From Sulfurovum sp. (GTDB lineage Bacteria > Campylobacterota > Campylobacteria > Campylobacterales > Sulfurovaceae), in contig JAUZSQ010000088.1 of assembly GCA_030949325.1 (NCBI GenBank), positions 1-33,361 on the forward strand: a stretch of DNA of 33,361 nucleotides. The letters run 5' to 3'. Each line of letters begins with the position of its first letter. Positions within the stretch are counted from its first letter, which is position 1. The translations under genes and the position numbers were made by a program. Shown one piece after another: positions 15,961 through 23,799 of the stretch. The notes under the pieces were generated by a model. The model was given only the letters and a program-made list of their open reading frames with translations. It did no database searches and was not told the DNA's origin.

Positions 15961-16639
15961 CTAGTTACTTGGTAAATGGTACTGCATACACATTCGTTTT
16001 TCCAAGACTTCATCTGGCTGTCCATCTTGTATGACTTTTGCCTTGAGACAAGACGATAATTCTATCGGCTAGGGCATGGGCTGTTTGGGCATCATGGCTT
16101 ATCATGAGGGTAGTCGTGCCAAAGGTTTTGTGAAACTTTGCAATCTCTACTTGAAGTTTGGCTCTCATAGAGGTATCTAGTGCTGAAAAAGGTTCGTCCA
16201 TCAGTAGCAGTTTGGGTTGGTTCATCATCGCACGACAGAGACTCACCCGTTGTTTTTGTCCACCACTGAGGCTTTGGACATTACGCGTAGCTAGGGCGTG
16301 AAGTTCGCTCATTGCCAAGAGTTGTTTTGCCAATGCCTTGTCATTATGGACAAAGAGTAAATTCTCTTCTACTGTCATATTGGCAAAGAGTGCATAGTCT
16401 TGAAATACAAAGCCTATTTGTCTTTTTTGTGGGGGAAGTGATGCCCAATTCCTACCCTCTACATAAATCTCTGATTGGGAAGATTCCAAACCTGAGAGTA
16501 TGCGTAAGAGCGAAGTCTTACCCGAACCACTCTCTCCCATAATCACTACAAACTGCCCTTTGGGTATCTCTAGGTTCAAAGACAATTGCATCGCTCCTTG
16601 ACTGCCGTGTAGAGTCTTTTGGATGTCTAGTTTGACCAT
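15961..16639 (-). CDS. modC: Molybdate ABC transporter ATP-binding protein (frameshifted near its end)
   Basis: ATPase subunit of a molybdate/tungstate importer. Walker A is GESGSGKTS, the Q-loop is in VFQDYALF, the signature is LSGGQKQR, Walker B is LLLMDEPFSALD, and the H-loop is ISHDAQTA. The uninterrupted frame ends at 16010 with an unlikely tail. One extra base in the T run 16036-16039 is the cause: removing it gives QGKVIQDGQPDEVLEKRM and a stop at 15961-15963, about 225 residues. No C-terminal TOBE/Mop domain is present, as in short epsilonproteobacterial ModC proteins. The start overlaps the modB stop by one base. The indel is more likely a sequencing error than a mutation, since modB just upstream has the same kind of lesion. 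Confidence 0.88.
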
Positions 16640-17332
16640 TAGACGATACCTATTTTCTTTTGCTTATGGTTAAAGACATAGACCATGAGTAGAACTACAA
16701 AACTCATCGCTACCATGATAGCACTATAGATATGTGCCTTGTCATACGCCATGATTTCTACCATTTCATAGATAGCAATAGAGGCTACCCTTGTCTCCTC
16801 AGGGATGCTACCTCCTACCATAAGTACCACACCAAACTCTCCTACCGTATGTGCAAAGGTGATAATCAAAGCACTCAATAACGCAGGTTTCATATTGGGT
16901 AGTGCCACAAAGTACATGGTTTGGATTTTGGATTTTCCTGCTAGGTAAGAGGCTTCTAGCATGTGCTTATTGAGTGATTCAAAGCCACTTTGCAAAGGCT
17001 GTACCATAAAAGGCAAAGAATAAAAACACGAAGCAATCACCAAGCCTGTAAATGAAAATACCAACTGTATCCCCAACCACTCTTCGATAAACATACCAAA
17101 GGCTGTGTTGGGTGAGAGAAGTACAAGGATATAAAACCCCAGTACCGAAGGAGGCAGGACAATAGGCAAGGCCGTCATCGCTTCTAAAAAGGGTTTGGCT
17201 CTACTAGCAGTCTGAGAAAGCCACCACGCAAAAGGCAAAGCACAGACTAAAGAGTATAAGCGTAGTGATTCCTGCGAGTTTAAAAGAAAGTATAAAAGGA
17301 GTCCATTCTATCATGCCTATTAGCTCTATCAT
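16639..17332 (-). CDS. modB: Molybdate ABC transporter permease (one-base frameshift near its start)
   Basis: Inner-membrane permease with several TM helices, the ABC coupling motif EASYLAGKSKIQTMYFVALPNMKPAL (EAA-x3-G form) and the conserved VGEFGVVLMVGG block. Only the part from a TTG at 17238 is open without interruption, but the true start is the ATG at 17330-17332, which overlaps the modA stop as ATGA. From there the chain is MIELIGMIEWTPFILSF and a first TM helix, and then the frame shifts at an A run (17237-17239 on the plus strand). Deleting one base joins LFSLC to LPFAWWLSQ and gives about 230 residues, the normal ModB length. The TTG start should not be accepted. Confidence 0.88.
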
Positions 17333-18081
17333 GGGATAGTATATCCAAAGTTCCTAAGGATTTTCTGGGCTTGGGGGCTTAAAATAAAGTCATAAAAGGC
17401 TTGTACCTCAACCAAACCTTTACCCTCTTTGAGTATGACCATGCCTTGTTGTATTGGGGTATAGAGACTGCTATCTATTTCTGACCAATGTATGGCTTCT
17501 TTGTATGCCAAGAGTCTAGGTGAATAGAGGGCTGATTTGGCGATAATCCCAATATCGGCTACTTTAGTGGCATAAATAAGTGTCTGAGAAATAGACTCTC
17601 CATACACGAACTTTTTTTCTAATTTTCTATAGAGTCTTGCTTTTTTGAGTGCTTCTACACTGGCTTTACCATAAGGGGCTGTCTTGGGATTGGCAATAGC
17701 GATATGCCTTATGTCAGGGTCGTTGAGGGTAAAAATATCGGCACAATAATTGCGTGGTTTTTGAGACAAAATCGCCAATGCTCCTTGGGCATAAATCAAA
17801 GGTCTATCTTGGGTTAAACCTTTGGTGTATAGAGCTTGTGGATATGCCATATTCGCAGACATAAAGAGCTGATAAGGAGCGCCATGGCTAATCTGTGCCA
17901 TAAGCTTACCCGAACTCCCCAAGATGATGCGTACTTCGGTTTGAGGGTGTAACTGGGTAAAAGCCTTTTTCAGAGGCTCTATAGCATAAGAAACATTGGC
18001 TGAGACAGCAATCGTTATTTGTGAAGCAAAAAGTATCGTACTATACAACACTCCTAATACTAAAATAATTTTTGTCATCAA
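17329..18081 (-). CDS. modA: Molybdate/tungstate-binding periplasmic protein
   Basis: 250 residues with a signal peptide (MMTKIILVLGVLYSTILFAS). The mature part starts ITIAVSANVSYAIEPLKKAF, the usual ModA beginning, and continues with the oxyanion-binding block LGSSGKLMAQISHGAPYQLFMSAN (Ser-rich loop, split here as GSSGKL and APYQLF), PKTAPYGKASVEAL, and the closing IGIIAKSAL and PQAQKILRNFGY. All fit a class II binding protein for MoO4 or WO4. It is translationally coupled to modB through an ATGA overlap and follows the porin gene by six bases. Confidence 0.92.
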   Translation of the reverse strand: MMTKIILVLGVLYSTILFASQITIAVSANVSYAIEPLKKAFTQLHPQTEVRIILGSSGKLMAQISHGAPYQLFMSANMAYPQALYTKGLTQDRPLIYAQGALAILSQKPRNYCADIFTLNDPDIRHIAIANPKTAPYGKASVEALKKARLYRKLEKKFVYGESISQTLIYATKVADIGIIAKSALYSPRLLAYKEAIHWSEIDSSLYTPIQQGMVILKEGKGLVEVQAFYDFILSPQAQKILRNFGYTIP

Positions 18082-18087
18082 GTTACT

Positions 18088-19566
18088 TTAAAATAGATAA
18101 TTAATCTCAAAACGTAACTCATCATAAGAGGGGTCAAGCTTTGGATTACCATAAGAAGTGATAGTATCTCCATCTCCTACAACATGGGCATAACGTGTTT
18201 TGAGATAGAGTTTTTTGTTATCGAGTATCTTCAAAATATCAAAGCTAAACAAATTGGCATCGGATTGAACCCCTATTTTGTTGTCATCAAAGTCTTGTAC
18301 CACAAAACGTGAGATAAATTTTAGATGAGGAATCACTTGACACTCATAATCCATTTGTAACATATAACTTTTGGTATTGGCATACCAATTATACTGAGAC
18401 ATCGCACGAGAAAAGCCTCCTGTAGGAAAGCCTCGCCACGGAGCTATTATATCTCCTTTATCTACTATATGCGTATAACCAAAACGCAATTTAAAGGCAT
18501 CATTGACCACATCAATTCGTCCCGCATACATTTGAGAATTGAGGCTATTTGGATGGATATATCCTGTATTTAATGTCAAATGATTTGCACCAGCAATAGC
18601 ACCTGCACCCTCATCAAACTGTTGCATATAACGCACAGTTGGCACAATCGACCAATCATTTAGATGCATACGATACCCCACTTGAAGCATCGCAGAGGAG
18701 ATTAAACGAGGTACGGCTGTATAATTGGCATATAAAGTCAAGTTCTCTACACTGGCATTTTGTAGTTCCATAATGAGAAGCTTGTCTTCAATACCCAAGC
18801 TATCTAGTACAGAAAGACTTAGACCTCTATGCATAGCAGAATCATCATTTTGGCTATAGTCTTCCTCAAAGGCTAAGACATGATGAAAGCGATTGTGGTC
18901 TCGTAACTTTTGTTTCTGTAGATATGCCATTTTGATAGAAGTGTTAGAGAGGATTTTACTCTGTAGCGTAATCCCTTCAAAGGTATTGGGTATCATCTTG
19001 GTATCATTGCTTTTGGTCAAAAAGCTTTCAAAGATTTGCCGACCTAGTTTGATATGGCTTTTGGCATAGCTATATTCGACATAAGATTCTGCCAAACTAG
19101 CAAGGGTATAACGACTGTCCCTATGCACAACATCATAACGAGAAAAGGTATCCTTTCCTCCTTTGTATAATGCCACTTCATCTTGGGACAAAGAACCCCA
19201 TGCTTGGGAAGTATAGAGTGATAAGCCGACAGAAAAACCATAGAAATACGCACTTCGATAAATAACACTCGCACCCACAGCAGTAATCGCATGATTTTTA
19301 CGAATAGACCTAGCACTATCCGTCCCTAGCTCTTCCTTCCATGCATAGCCAAAGCTGTTTAATCGTAAACGGTTATAAAAGATACCTTGTGCAAACATTT
19401 GACTGATACTTCTGACATTTCTAGGAGTATCTTCATGGATATGTGTCATATTACAGGTCAAACTATGCCTATGTACACAGGCTTCTGTCTCATCAAAATC
19501 TTCTGCTTCAACCAAGCTAACAGCCAATACTAGCAAATAAAATACCACTCTATACTTCACCAACAA
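18088..19566 (-). CDS. OprD-type outer-membrane porin
   Basis: 492 residues with a signal peptide (YRVVFYLLVLAVSLVEA, cleaved near 21) and about 16-18 alternating strands, ending in the outer-membrane signature EINYLF. Blocks typical of the OprD/epsilonproteobacterial Opr family are visible: RSISQMFAQGIFYNRLR near the N-terminus, GRQIFESFLTKSNDTKMIPNTFEG (the G-R-Q, D-x-x-M/R, P-x-x-F-E-G pattern) near 178-202, and DYECQVIPHLKFISRF near the end. A plug-like N-terminal segment has two Cys (HRHSLTCNM). It sits between tig and modABC with 6-10 base gaps. Cotranscription suggests, but does not prove, outer-membrane passage of the Mod substrate. Confidence 0.8.
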   Translation of the reverse strand: MLVKYRVVFYLLVLAVSLVEAEDFDETEACVHRHSLTCNMTHIHEDTPRNVRSISQMFAQGIFYNRLRLNSFGYAWKEELGTDSARSIRKNHAITAVGASVIYRSAYFYGFSVGLSLYTSQAWGSLSQDEVALYKGGKDTFSRYDVVHRDSRYTLASLAESYVEYSYAKSHIKLGRQIFESFLTKSNDTKMIPNTFEGITLQSKILSNTSIKMAYLQKQKLRDHNRFHHVLAFEEDYSQNDDSAMHRGLSLSVLDSLGIEDKLLIMELQNASVENLTLYANYTAVPRLISSAMLQVGYRMHLNDWSIVPTVRYMQQFDEGAGAIAGANHLTLNTGYIHPNSLNSQMYAGRIDVVNDAFKLRFGYTHIVDKGDIIAPWRGFPTGGFSRAMSQYNWYANTKSYMLQMDYECQVIPHLKFISRFVVQDFDDNKIGVQSDANLFSFDILKILDNKKLYLKTRYAHVVGDGDTITSYGNPKLDPSYDELRFEINYLF

Positions 19567-19576
19567 TCCTTAATAC

Positions 19577-20842
19577 TTATTTATCAAAACCTAGCATTTG
19601 ACCAAAGAGCTTGTCTTCTTTGAGTCCCATAGTAGCCGAAGTCATAAGGTTATTGTCTTTGTAATATTGTACCAATTCTTGGGCATCTTGTCCTGACATC
19701 ATGGCTTGATAGTACAGTGCAGAGAGTACTTCTTGTTCATCAATAACAATCCCCTCTTTTTCGGCTAAGGCATCGACAATCAAGGCGATTTTGATAGAAT
19801 CTTTGGCTTCTTGTCTCACTGAGTCTCTGAGTTCATGGAACTTTTCTTTGTCATCTTTGTACTTTGCGTGGTCTTCGCTACTCATACGCTGTGCTTTTTC
19901 ATTGACTTTGGCATCTATCTCTTGTTCTACTACATTGCTAGGCAAGGTAAAATCAAACTTAGGTAATAAGGCTTTGATGAGTTGAGGCTTTAGGGTTTCA
20001 TTATACAAATTGGACAAGGATTGAGAGTTAATCTTCTCTCCTAGTTTGTCTTTGAGTGTGTCCAATGTGGCGCTTGTATCATTGAGTACTCTTTGTGCCA
20101 AGGCATCATTGAGTTCAGACGATTGCTGTTTTTGAATCTCATGAAGTTTGACTTTAAATTCTGTCTCTTTTCCTGCCAAGTTGTCTGATTCATAGCCTTC
20201 TGGGAAAGTGACTTTTATCGTTTTTTCTTCACCGTATTGCATACCGATAACATCGTCTTCAAAACCAGGGATAAAGGAGTTTGACCCAATTTTGAGATTA
20301 AATTTCTCAGACTTACCTCCTTCAAAAGCCACACCGTCTAAAAAGCCTTCAAAATCTATCACGGCTACATCAAAATTTTCTACAGCACGAGGTGCATCTA
20401 TAGGAATAAAAGTCGCTTGTTGTATGGCAATGTCATTGAGCTTGGCTTCGACTTCTGCTTTTGTGGCTAGAGGTCGCGTAAAGCTTGGTACGCTGTCCAA
20501 ATACTCGACATCGGTATTGATGATAGGATTCGTAGCGACTTCTACTTCAAGATATATCCCATTGTCTCTTGTCTCATACTTTCTAAATCCTGGTTGTCCT
20601 AAAATGTCTGCTACATCAATATTGGCTTCTTTGAGTCCTGCTTCAATAAAAGACTTAAGAATCTCACCCTCTGCCTCTCTTTGATAGACTTCATCATCTT
20701 TGCCTATGACATCTTCATCTAGTGCTGCTTCTGCTTTGACTATGTCTTTGAGTTCTTGGACTTTTGCTTCGGTAACACCATGTTCTACAGTACCAGAGAG
20801 GATAACATTGATGTCATCTACTTTTTCTATACTTATATTCAT
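19577..20842 (-). CDS. tig: Trigger factor, divergent ribosome-binding domain
   Basis: Ribosome-associated chaperone and peptidyl-prolyl isomerase. The FKBP-type PPIase domain is clear (about 155-240: VAVIDFEGFLDGVAFEGGK, SFIPGFEDDVIGM, VTFPEGY and the FKVKLHEI strand), followed by the helical chaperone arms (about 245-421) with the usual ELNDALAQ and QEIDAKV blocks. The N-terminal domain starts normally (MNISIEKVDDINVIL), but the loop that in other trigger factors holds GFRxGKxP and docks on ribosomal protein L23 is not there. Residues 30-60 are acidic (VKAEAALDEDVIGKDDEVYQ) and about ten residues short. The only GFRK is at 85-88, in a different structural position. The frame is unbroken, so this is not an indel effect. 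AAGGA is five bases before ATG. It heads the tig-porin-modABC-phnA-ycaO run. Confidence 0.88.
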   Translation of the reverse strand: MNISIEKVDDINVILSGTVEHGVTEAKVQELKDIVKAEAALDEDVIGKDDEVYQREAEGEILKSFIEAGLKEANIDVADILGQPGFRKYETRDNGIYLEVEVATNPIINTDVEYLDSVPSFTRPLATKAEVEAKLNDIAIQQATFIPIDAPRAVENFDVAVIDFEGFLDGVAFEGGKSEKFNLKIGSNSFIPGFEDDVIGMQYGEEKTIKVTFPEGYESDNLAGKETEFKVKLHEIQKQQSSELNDALAQRVLNDTSATLDTLKDKLGEKINSQSLSNLYNETLKPQLIKALLPKFDFTLPSNVVEQEIDAKVNEKAQRMSSEDHAKYKDDKEKFHELRDSVRQEAKDSIKIALIVDALAEKEGIVIDEQEVLSALYYQAMMSGQDAQELVQYYKDNNLMTSATMGLKEDKLFGQMLGFDK

Positions 20843-20967
20843 TATAATCCTTCATACATTTTAATATCGTGATTTTAACATAAGTGCCTAGCATCTGACC
20901 TTATCCTATAGATGCAAGTATATATAGGGTAAAATTCACTTAAAAATCCCTACAAAGTAAAACCACT
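20843..20967. promoter_or_regulatory. Divergent promoter region between tig and the double AAA+ gene
   Basis: This 125-bp AT-rich spacer must hold both promoters. For the plus strand the best -10 candidates are in GTATATATAG (about 20918-20927) and GGTAAAAT. For tig the minus strand has TTAAAAT-like boxes near 20865-20875. None is strong enough to assign with confidence. Confidence 0.3.
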
Positions 20968-23451
20968 ATGAATCATGCTCAAAATTATATACGCAAAGCC
21001 AACAAGATGAAAGAAGCCTTGACCAAAGAACTCTTTGGTCAAGATAGAGCCATTGATGCTATTGCCAATAGTATAAAAAGCAATATCATTAGCAACAAAG
21101 ATGCACCCCAATCTACCTATCTCTTCTTGGGTTCTCCTGCTACAGGCAAGACCTACCTTGCAGAACTCATGACCAAGCATATAGAAGGCTACAAGATACG
21201 AAACTTTGATATGACCCAATACCATGAGCAAAATGGTGGCGAACTGTATGGCTATCCCAAGGGTTGGTCTGGTTATGATGTAGGACAACTCACAGGTTTT
21301 GTGCATGACCATCCCAAATCTATCATCGTACTTGATGCCTTTGAAAAAGCCGACAATGTCATCCAAAATAACCTTTTGTCTATCTTTGAGGGTGGAGAGA
21401 TGAGAGATGCTTGTGGTTGGGACAAGATGACTGACCAACCTTGTAGTGATGATGAAGACAAAGTGTATAATGATGGCAATGCACACTATAGAGTGAGCTT
21501 TAGAGAGACGATTTTTATCATTACTTCCAACTTGGGCAAAGAGCTTTATACGGACAATAAATTTATCCAACTCATAGATGATGACTATATCCAAGCAGAG
21601 TCCATGATACTCGATGCACTCAAAAGAGAAGAAAAGCCCAATATCAAAACAGGTGGAGACCAAAAAGCGATTATTCCTGAACTGGTATCAAGATTTTCCC
21701 AAGCGACGATTGTGTTGTTTAACAAGCTCAACTATGTAGCCTATGAAGCCATTGGTAAAAAGGCTTTCTTGGAATACAAAGAAGCCTTTGAAGAAAAAAT
21801 AAATATCTCTTTTAGGGTAGATGAACACTTTGAAACCTTTCTCAAAACCCAAATCCTCCTCTTTGCCCCAGAATTTGATGCTAGACGTATCAAAAATAAA
21901 ATCGGCGAAATATTTTTCAATAAGGTCACAGACTATTTATTAGACCTAGAAGAAGAGAGTCATACCTACCAAGAGGTACAAGTCGTACTCTCTGCTGAGA
22001 CACGACACTTCATCAATGAAAACCTAGCCCCTCTTATCGCAAAAGAAAAGCTCGTCAAAGAACTCTTTAGGAAAAATATCAAACTCTCTATAGAAGATGC
22101 ATTTAGTACCCAAGGTTCTGTAATGATATACACAGTCAAAAGCTGTGCGTTTAAGCAAGTCAAACGTATCAAAGACTTTAGCGAAGATGGCTTGGTTTTT
22201 GATATTCCCAATATTTCTTTTGATGATATAGCAGGACATCACAAAGCCAAAGGTAGGCTACTTGAAGTCATCAAGTTTCTCAAAGAACCCAAATTACTCA
22301 AAGCCTTTGATGTACAACCTCCCAAAGGTATGCTACTCTATGGTCCTCCTGGTACAGGGAAGACCCTCTTGGCAAAAGCCTTTTCAGCAGAAGCACAACT
22401 CCCTTTTATCTCTATTACAGGGGTCGAACTCTTACAGCTAGACAAGACCAAACGTATCTTTGACAAAGCCAAAGAATATGCTCCGTCTATTATCTTTATA
22501 GATGAGATAGATACCATAGGAAGCAGAGGCAAAGAAAACAGTAGAGAGGTACAAATCAACAAATTCTTAGCCGAAATGGATGGATTTTCCAACAAAGAAG
22601 ATGAGCATATTTTCATCATCGCTGCTACGAATTACAAAGAAAATATAGACAGTGCTATCATCCGACCAGGTAGAATCGAGATACATATCCCTATAGATGA
22701 CCTAGACAAGGAAGCCAGAGCCTATTTCATCAACAAAATTATCAAAGAAAAACCTAGTGTAGGAACATTTGATATGCACAAACTCCTCATTTATACAGCA
22801 GGTCTCACAGGTGCACAGCTAGAACTCATTAGTAAAGAGTCTTCTTTTTATTGTATCAGACATAACCTACCTGCTATTACCCAAGAGATATTGATACAGC
22901 AAATCAACCTGACTAAATATGGAGCAGAACATTCTTCTGTCCTCAATGAAAAGATGTATGAAAAAACAGCGATTAGAGAAGCAGCTCACGTCGTATTGTC
23001 CAAAATCCTCATGCCTCATATTCCTATCAAGCAAGTCTCTGTGATTCCACGCAATAACAGCCATGGATTTATCAAAAATAATTATACGCAGTTAGCCAAA
23101 AACATGACTATAAAAGACATACAAAATCGTATCGCAGTCTCTCTAGCAGGAAGACTAGCCCAAATCAAAAAATACGGTGAAGTAGATGGACTAGATATGG
23201 AAGCTTCTGCTGATGTCAAACACGCCATCAATGATGCCCATACAGCCATCGCTGACTATGGCATGGATACAGAAGTAAAATATATCAAAAACAGTAGTAA
23301 CAAGATAGAAGAAGCCACCCAAAGATGGATGCACCAAGCAGAACAACGCACCCTAGCACTCATCAACGAGCATTGGGAACGCATAGAACAAATCTCCTCC
23401 CTCTTACTAGAAAAAGAGATACTCTATAATGAAGATTTCGATAGGGTATAG
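20968..23451 (+). CDS. Double AAA+ protein: ClpB-like module plus degenerate FtsH-like ATPase/peptidase
   Basis: 827 residues, no signal peptide and no TM helix. Module 1 (about 15-330) is like a ClpA/B D2 ATPase: Walker A GSPATGKT (55-62) is intact, but Walker B reads VLDAFEKAD, with Ala124 where ClpB has the catalytic Glu (LLDEIEKAH). Module 2 (about 412-660) is FtsH-like: GYG-type FDDIAGHHKAKG, Walker A GPPGTGKT (459-466), Walker B IIFIDEID (508-515), and the RPGR arginine pair (566, 569). The FtsH pore loop (aromatic-V-G between the GVELL and the next helix) is shortened away. The C-terminal part (about 661-815) follows M41 peptidase, but the zinc motif HEAGH is REAAH (670-674), while the distal SADVKHA aspartate (749) remains. 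It may be a chaperone, disassembly ATPase or scaffold and is unlikely to be a protease. It is monocistronic and convergent with the ArsC-like gene. Confidence 0.85.
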   Translation: MNHAQNYIRKANKMKEALTKELFGQDRAIDAIANSIKSNIISNKDAPQSTYLFLGSPATGKTYLAELMTKHIEGYKIRNFDMTQYHEQNGGELYGYPKGWSGYDVGQLTGFVHDHPKSIIVLDAFEKADNVIQNNLLSIFEGGEMRDACGWDKMTDQPCSDDEDKVYNDGNAHYRVSFRETIFIITSNLGKELYTDNKFIQLIDDDYIQAESMILDALKREEKPNIKTGGDQKAIIPELVSRFSQATIVLFNKLNYVAYEAIGKKAFLEYKEAFEEKINISFRVDEHFETFLKTQILLFAPEFDARRIKNKIGEIFFNKVTDYLLDLEEESHTYQEVQVVLSAETRHFINENLAPLIAKEKLVKELFRKNIKLSIEDAFSTQGSVMIYTVKSCAFKQVKRIKDFSEDGLVFDIPNISFDDIAGHHKAKGRLLEVIKFLKEPKLLKAFDVQPPKGMLLYGPPGTGKTLLAKAFSAEAQLPFISITGVELLQLDKTKRIFDKAKEYAPSIIFIDEIDTIGSRGKENSREVQINKFLAEMDGFSNKEDEHIFIIAATNYKENIDSAIIRPGRIEIHIPIDDLDKEARAYFINKIIKEKPSVGTFDMHKLLIYTAGLTGAQLELISKESSFYCIRHNLPAITQEILIQQINLTKYGAEHSSVLNEKMYEKTAIREAAHVVLSKILMPHIPIKQVSVIPRNNSHGFIKNNYTQLAKNMTIKDIQNRIAVSLAGRLAQIKKYGEVDGLDMEASADVKHAINDAHTAIADYGMDTEVKYIKNSSNKIEEATQRWMHQAEQRTLALINEHWERIEQISSLLLEKEILYNEDFDRV

Positions 23452-23457
23452 AGAATT

Positions 23458-23799
23458 CTACAAGAATACCTCTTCATACAGAGCTTCATCATAGGCTACA
23501 TGGATTTTACCTTCGCCATATTCTATGACTGGACGCTTGATGAGATAATTTTCTTTTGCCATCCATGCGATTTTGCCTTCCTCATCAAGGTTTAGCTCTT
23601 TGAGTTTGAGGTTTCTGTATTTGGTACCTCGGGTGTTAAACAGTATTTTCATATCTATTTGTGTCAGCCATTGGCGTATTTTGTCTTCATCTACAGATTC
23701 TACTTTATAATCTACAAAATCAAATTCTATCGCATTGGACTTCATGAACTTTCTTGCTTTTCCTACGGTTGAGCAGGTTTTGATACCATATATTATCAT
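23458..23799 (-). CDS. ArsC/Spx/YffB-family thioredoxin-fold protein
   Basis: 113 residues with the ArsC-family fold. It opens [18 protein letters not shown], with a single active-site Cys9 where thioredoxin-like CxxC has become CSTV. The middle has [13 protein letters not shown], and the conserved basic block is [22 protein letters not shown] (K-R-P-V). In the family this ranges from glutaredoxin-coupled arsenate reductases to YffB and the Spx transcription factors. The form here is nearest the uncharacterised Spx/MgsR/YffB group, and there are no ars genes beside it. Its ATG overlaps the stop of the hybrid kinase by four bases, so it is translated with the sensory operon. A redox link to the kinase is only inference. 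Confidence 0.85.
   Translation of the reverse strand: MIIYGIKTCSTVGKARKFMKSNAIEFDFVDYKVESVDEDKIRQWLTQIDMKILFNTRGTKYRNLKLKELNLDEEGKIAWMAKENYLIKRPVIEYGEGKIHVAYDEALYEEVFL

Noticed and set aside
16639..17238. modB starting at the TTG at 17238
   Set aside because: This start lies inside the first TM helix. The ATGA-coupled ATG at 17332 with a one-base correction gives the normal protein.
20950..21663. Long minus-strand frame opposite the double AAA+ gene as an antisense gene
   Set aside because: The plus-strand protein has clear domains throughout. The opposite frame has no family features or ribosome-binding site.
20968..23451. Functional FtsH protease
   Set aside because: It lacks TM helices, the pore loop and the first zinc histidine (REAAH), so proteolysis is unlikely.
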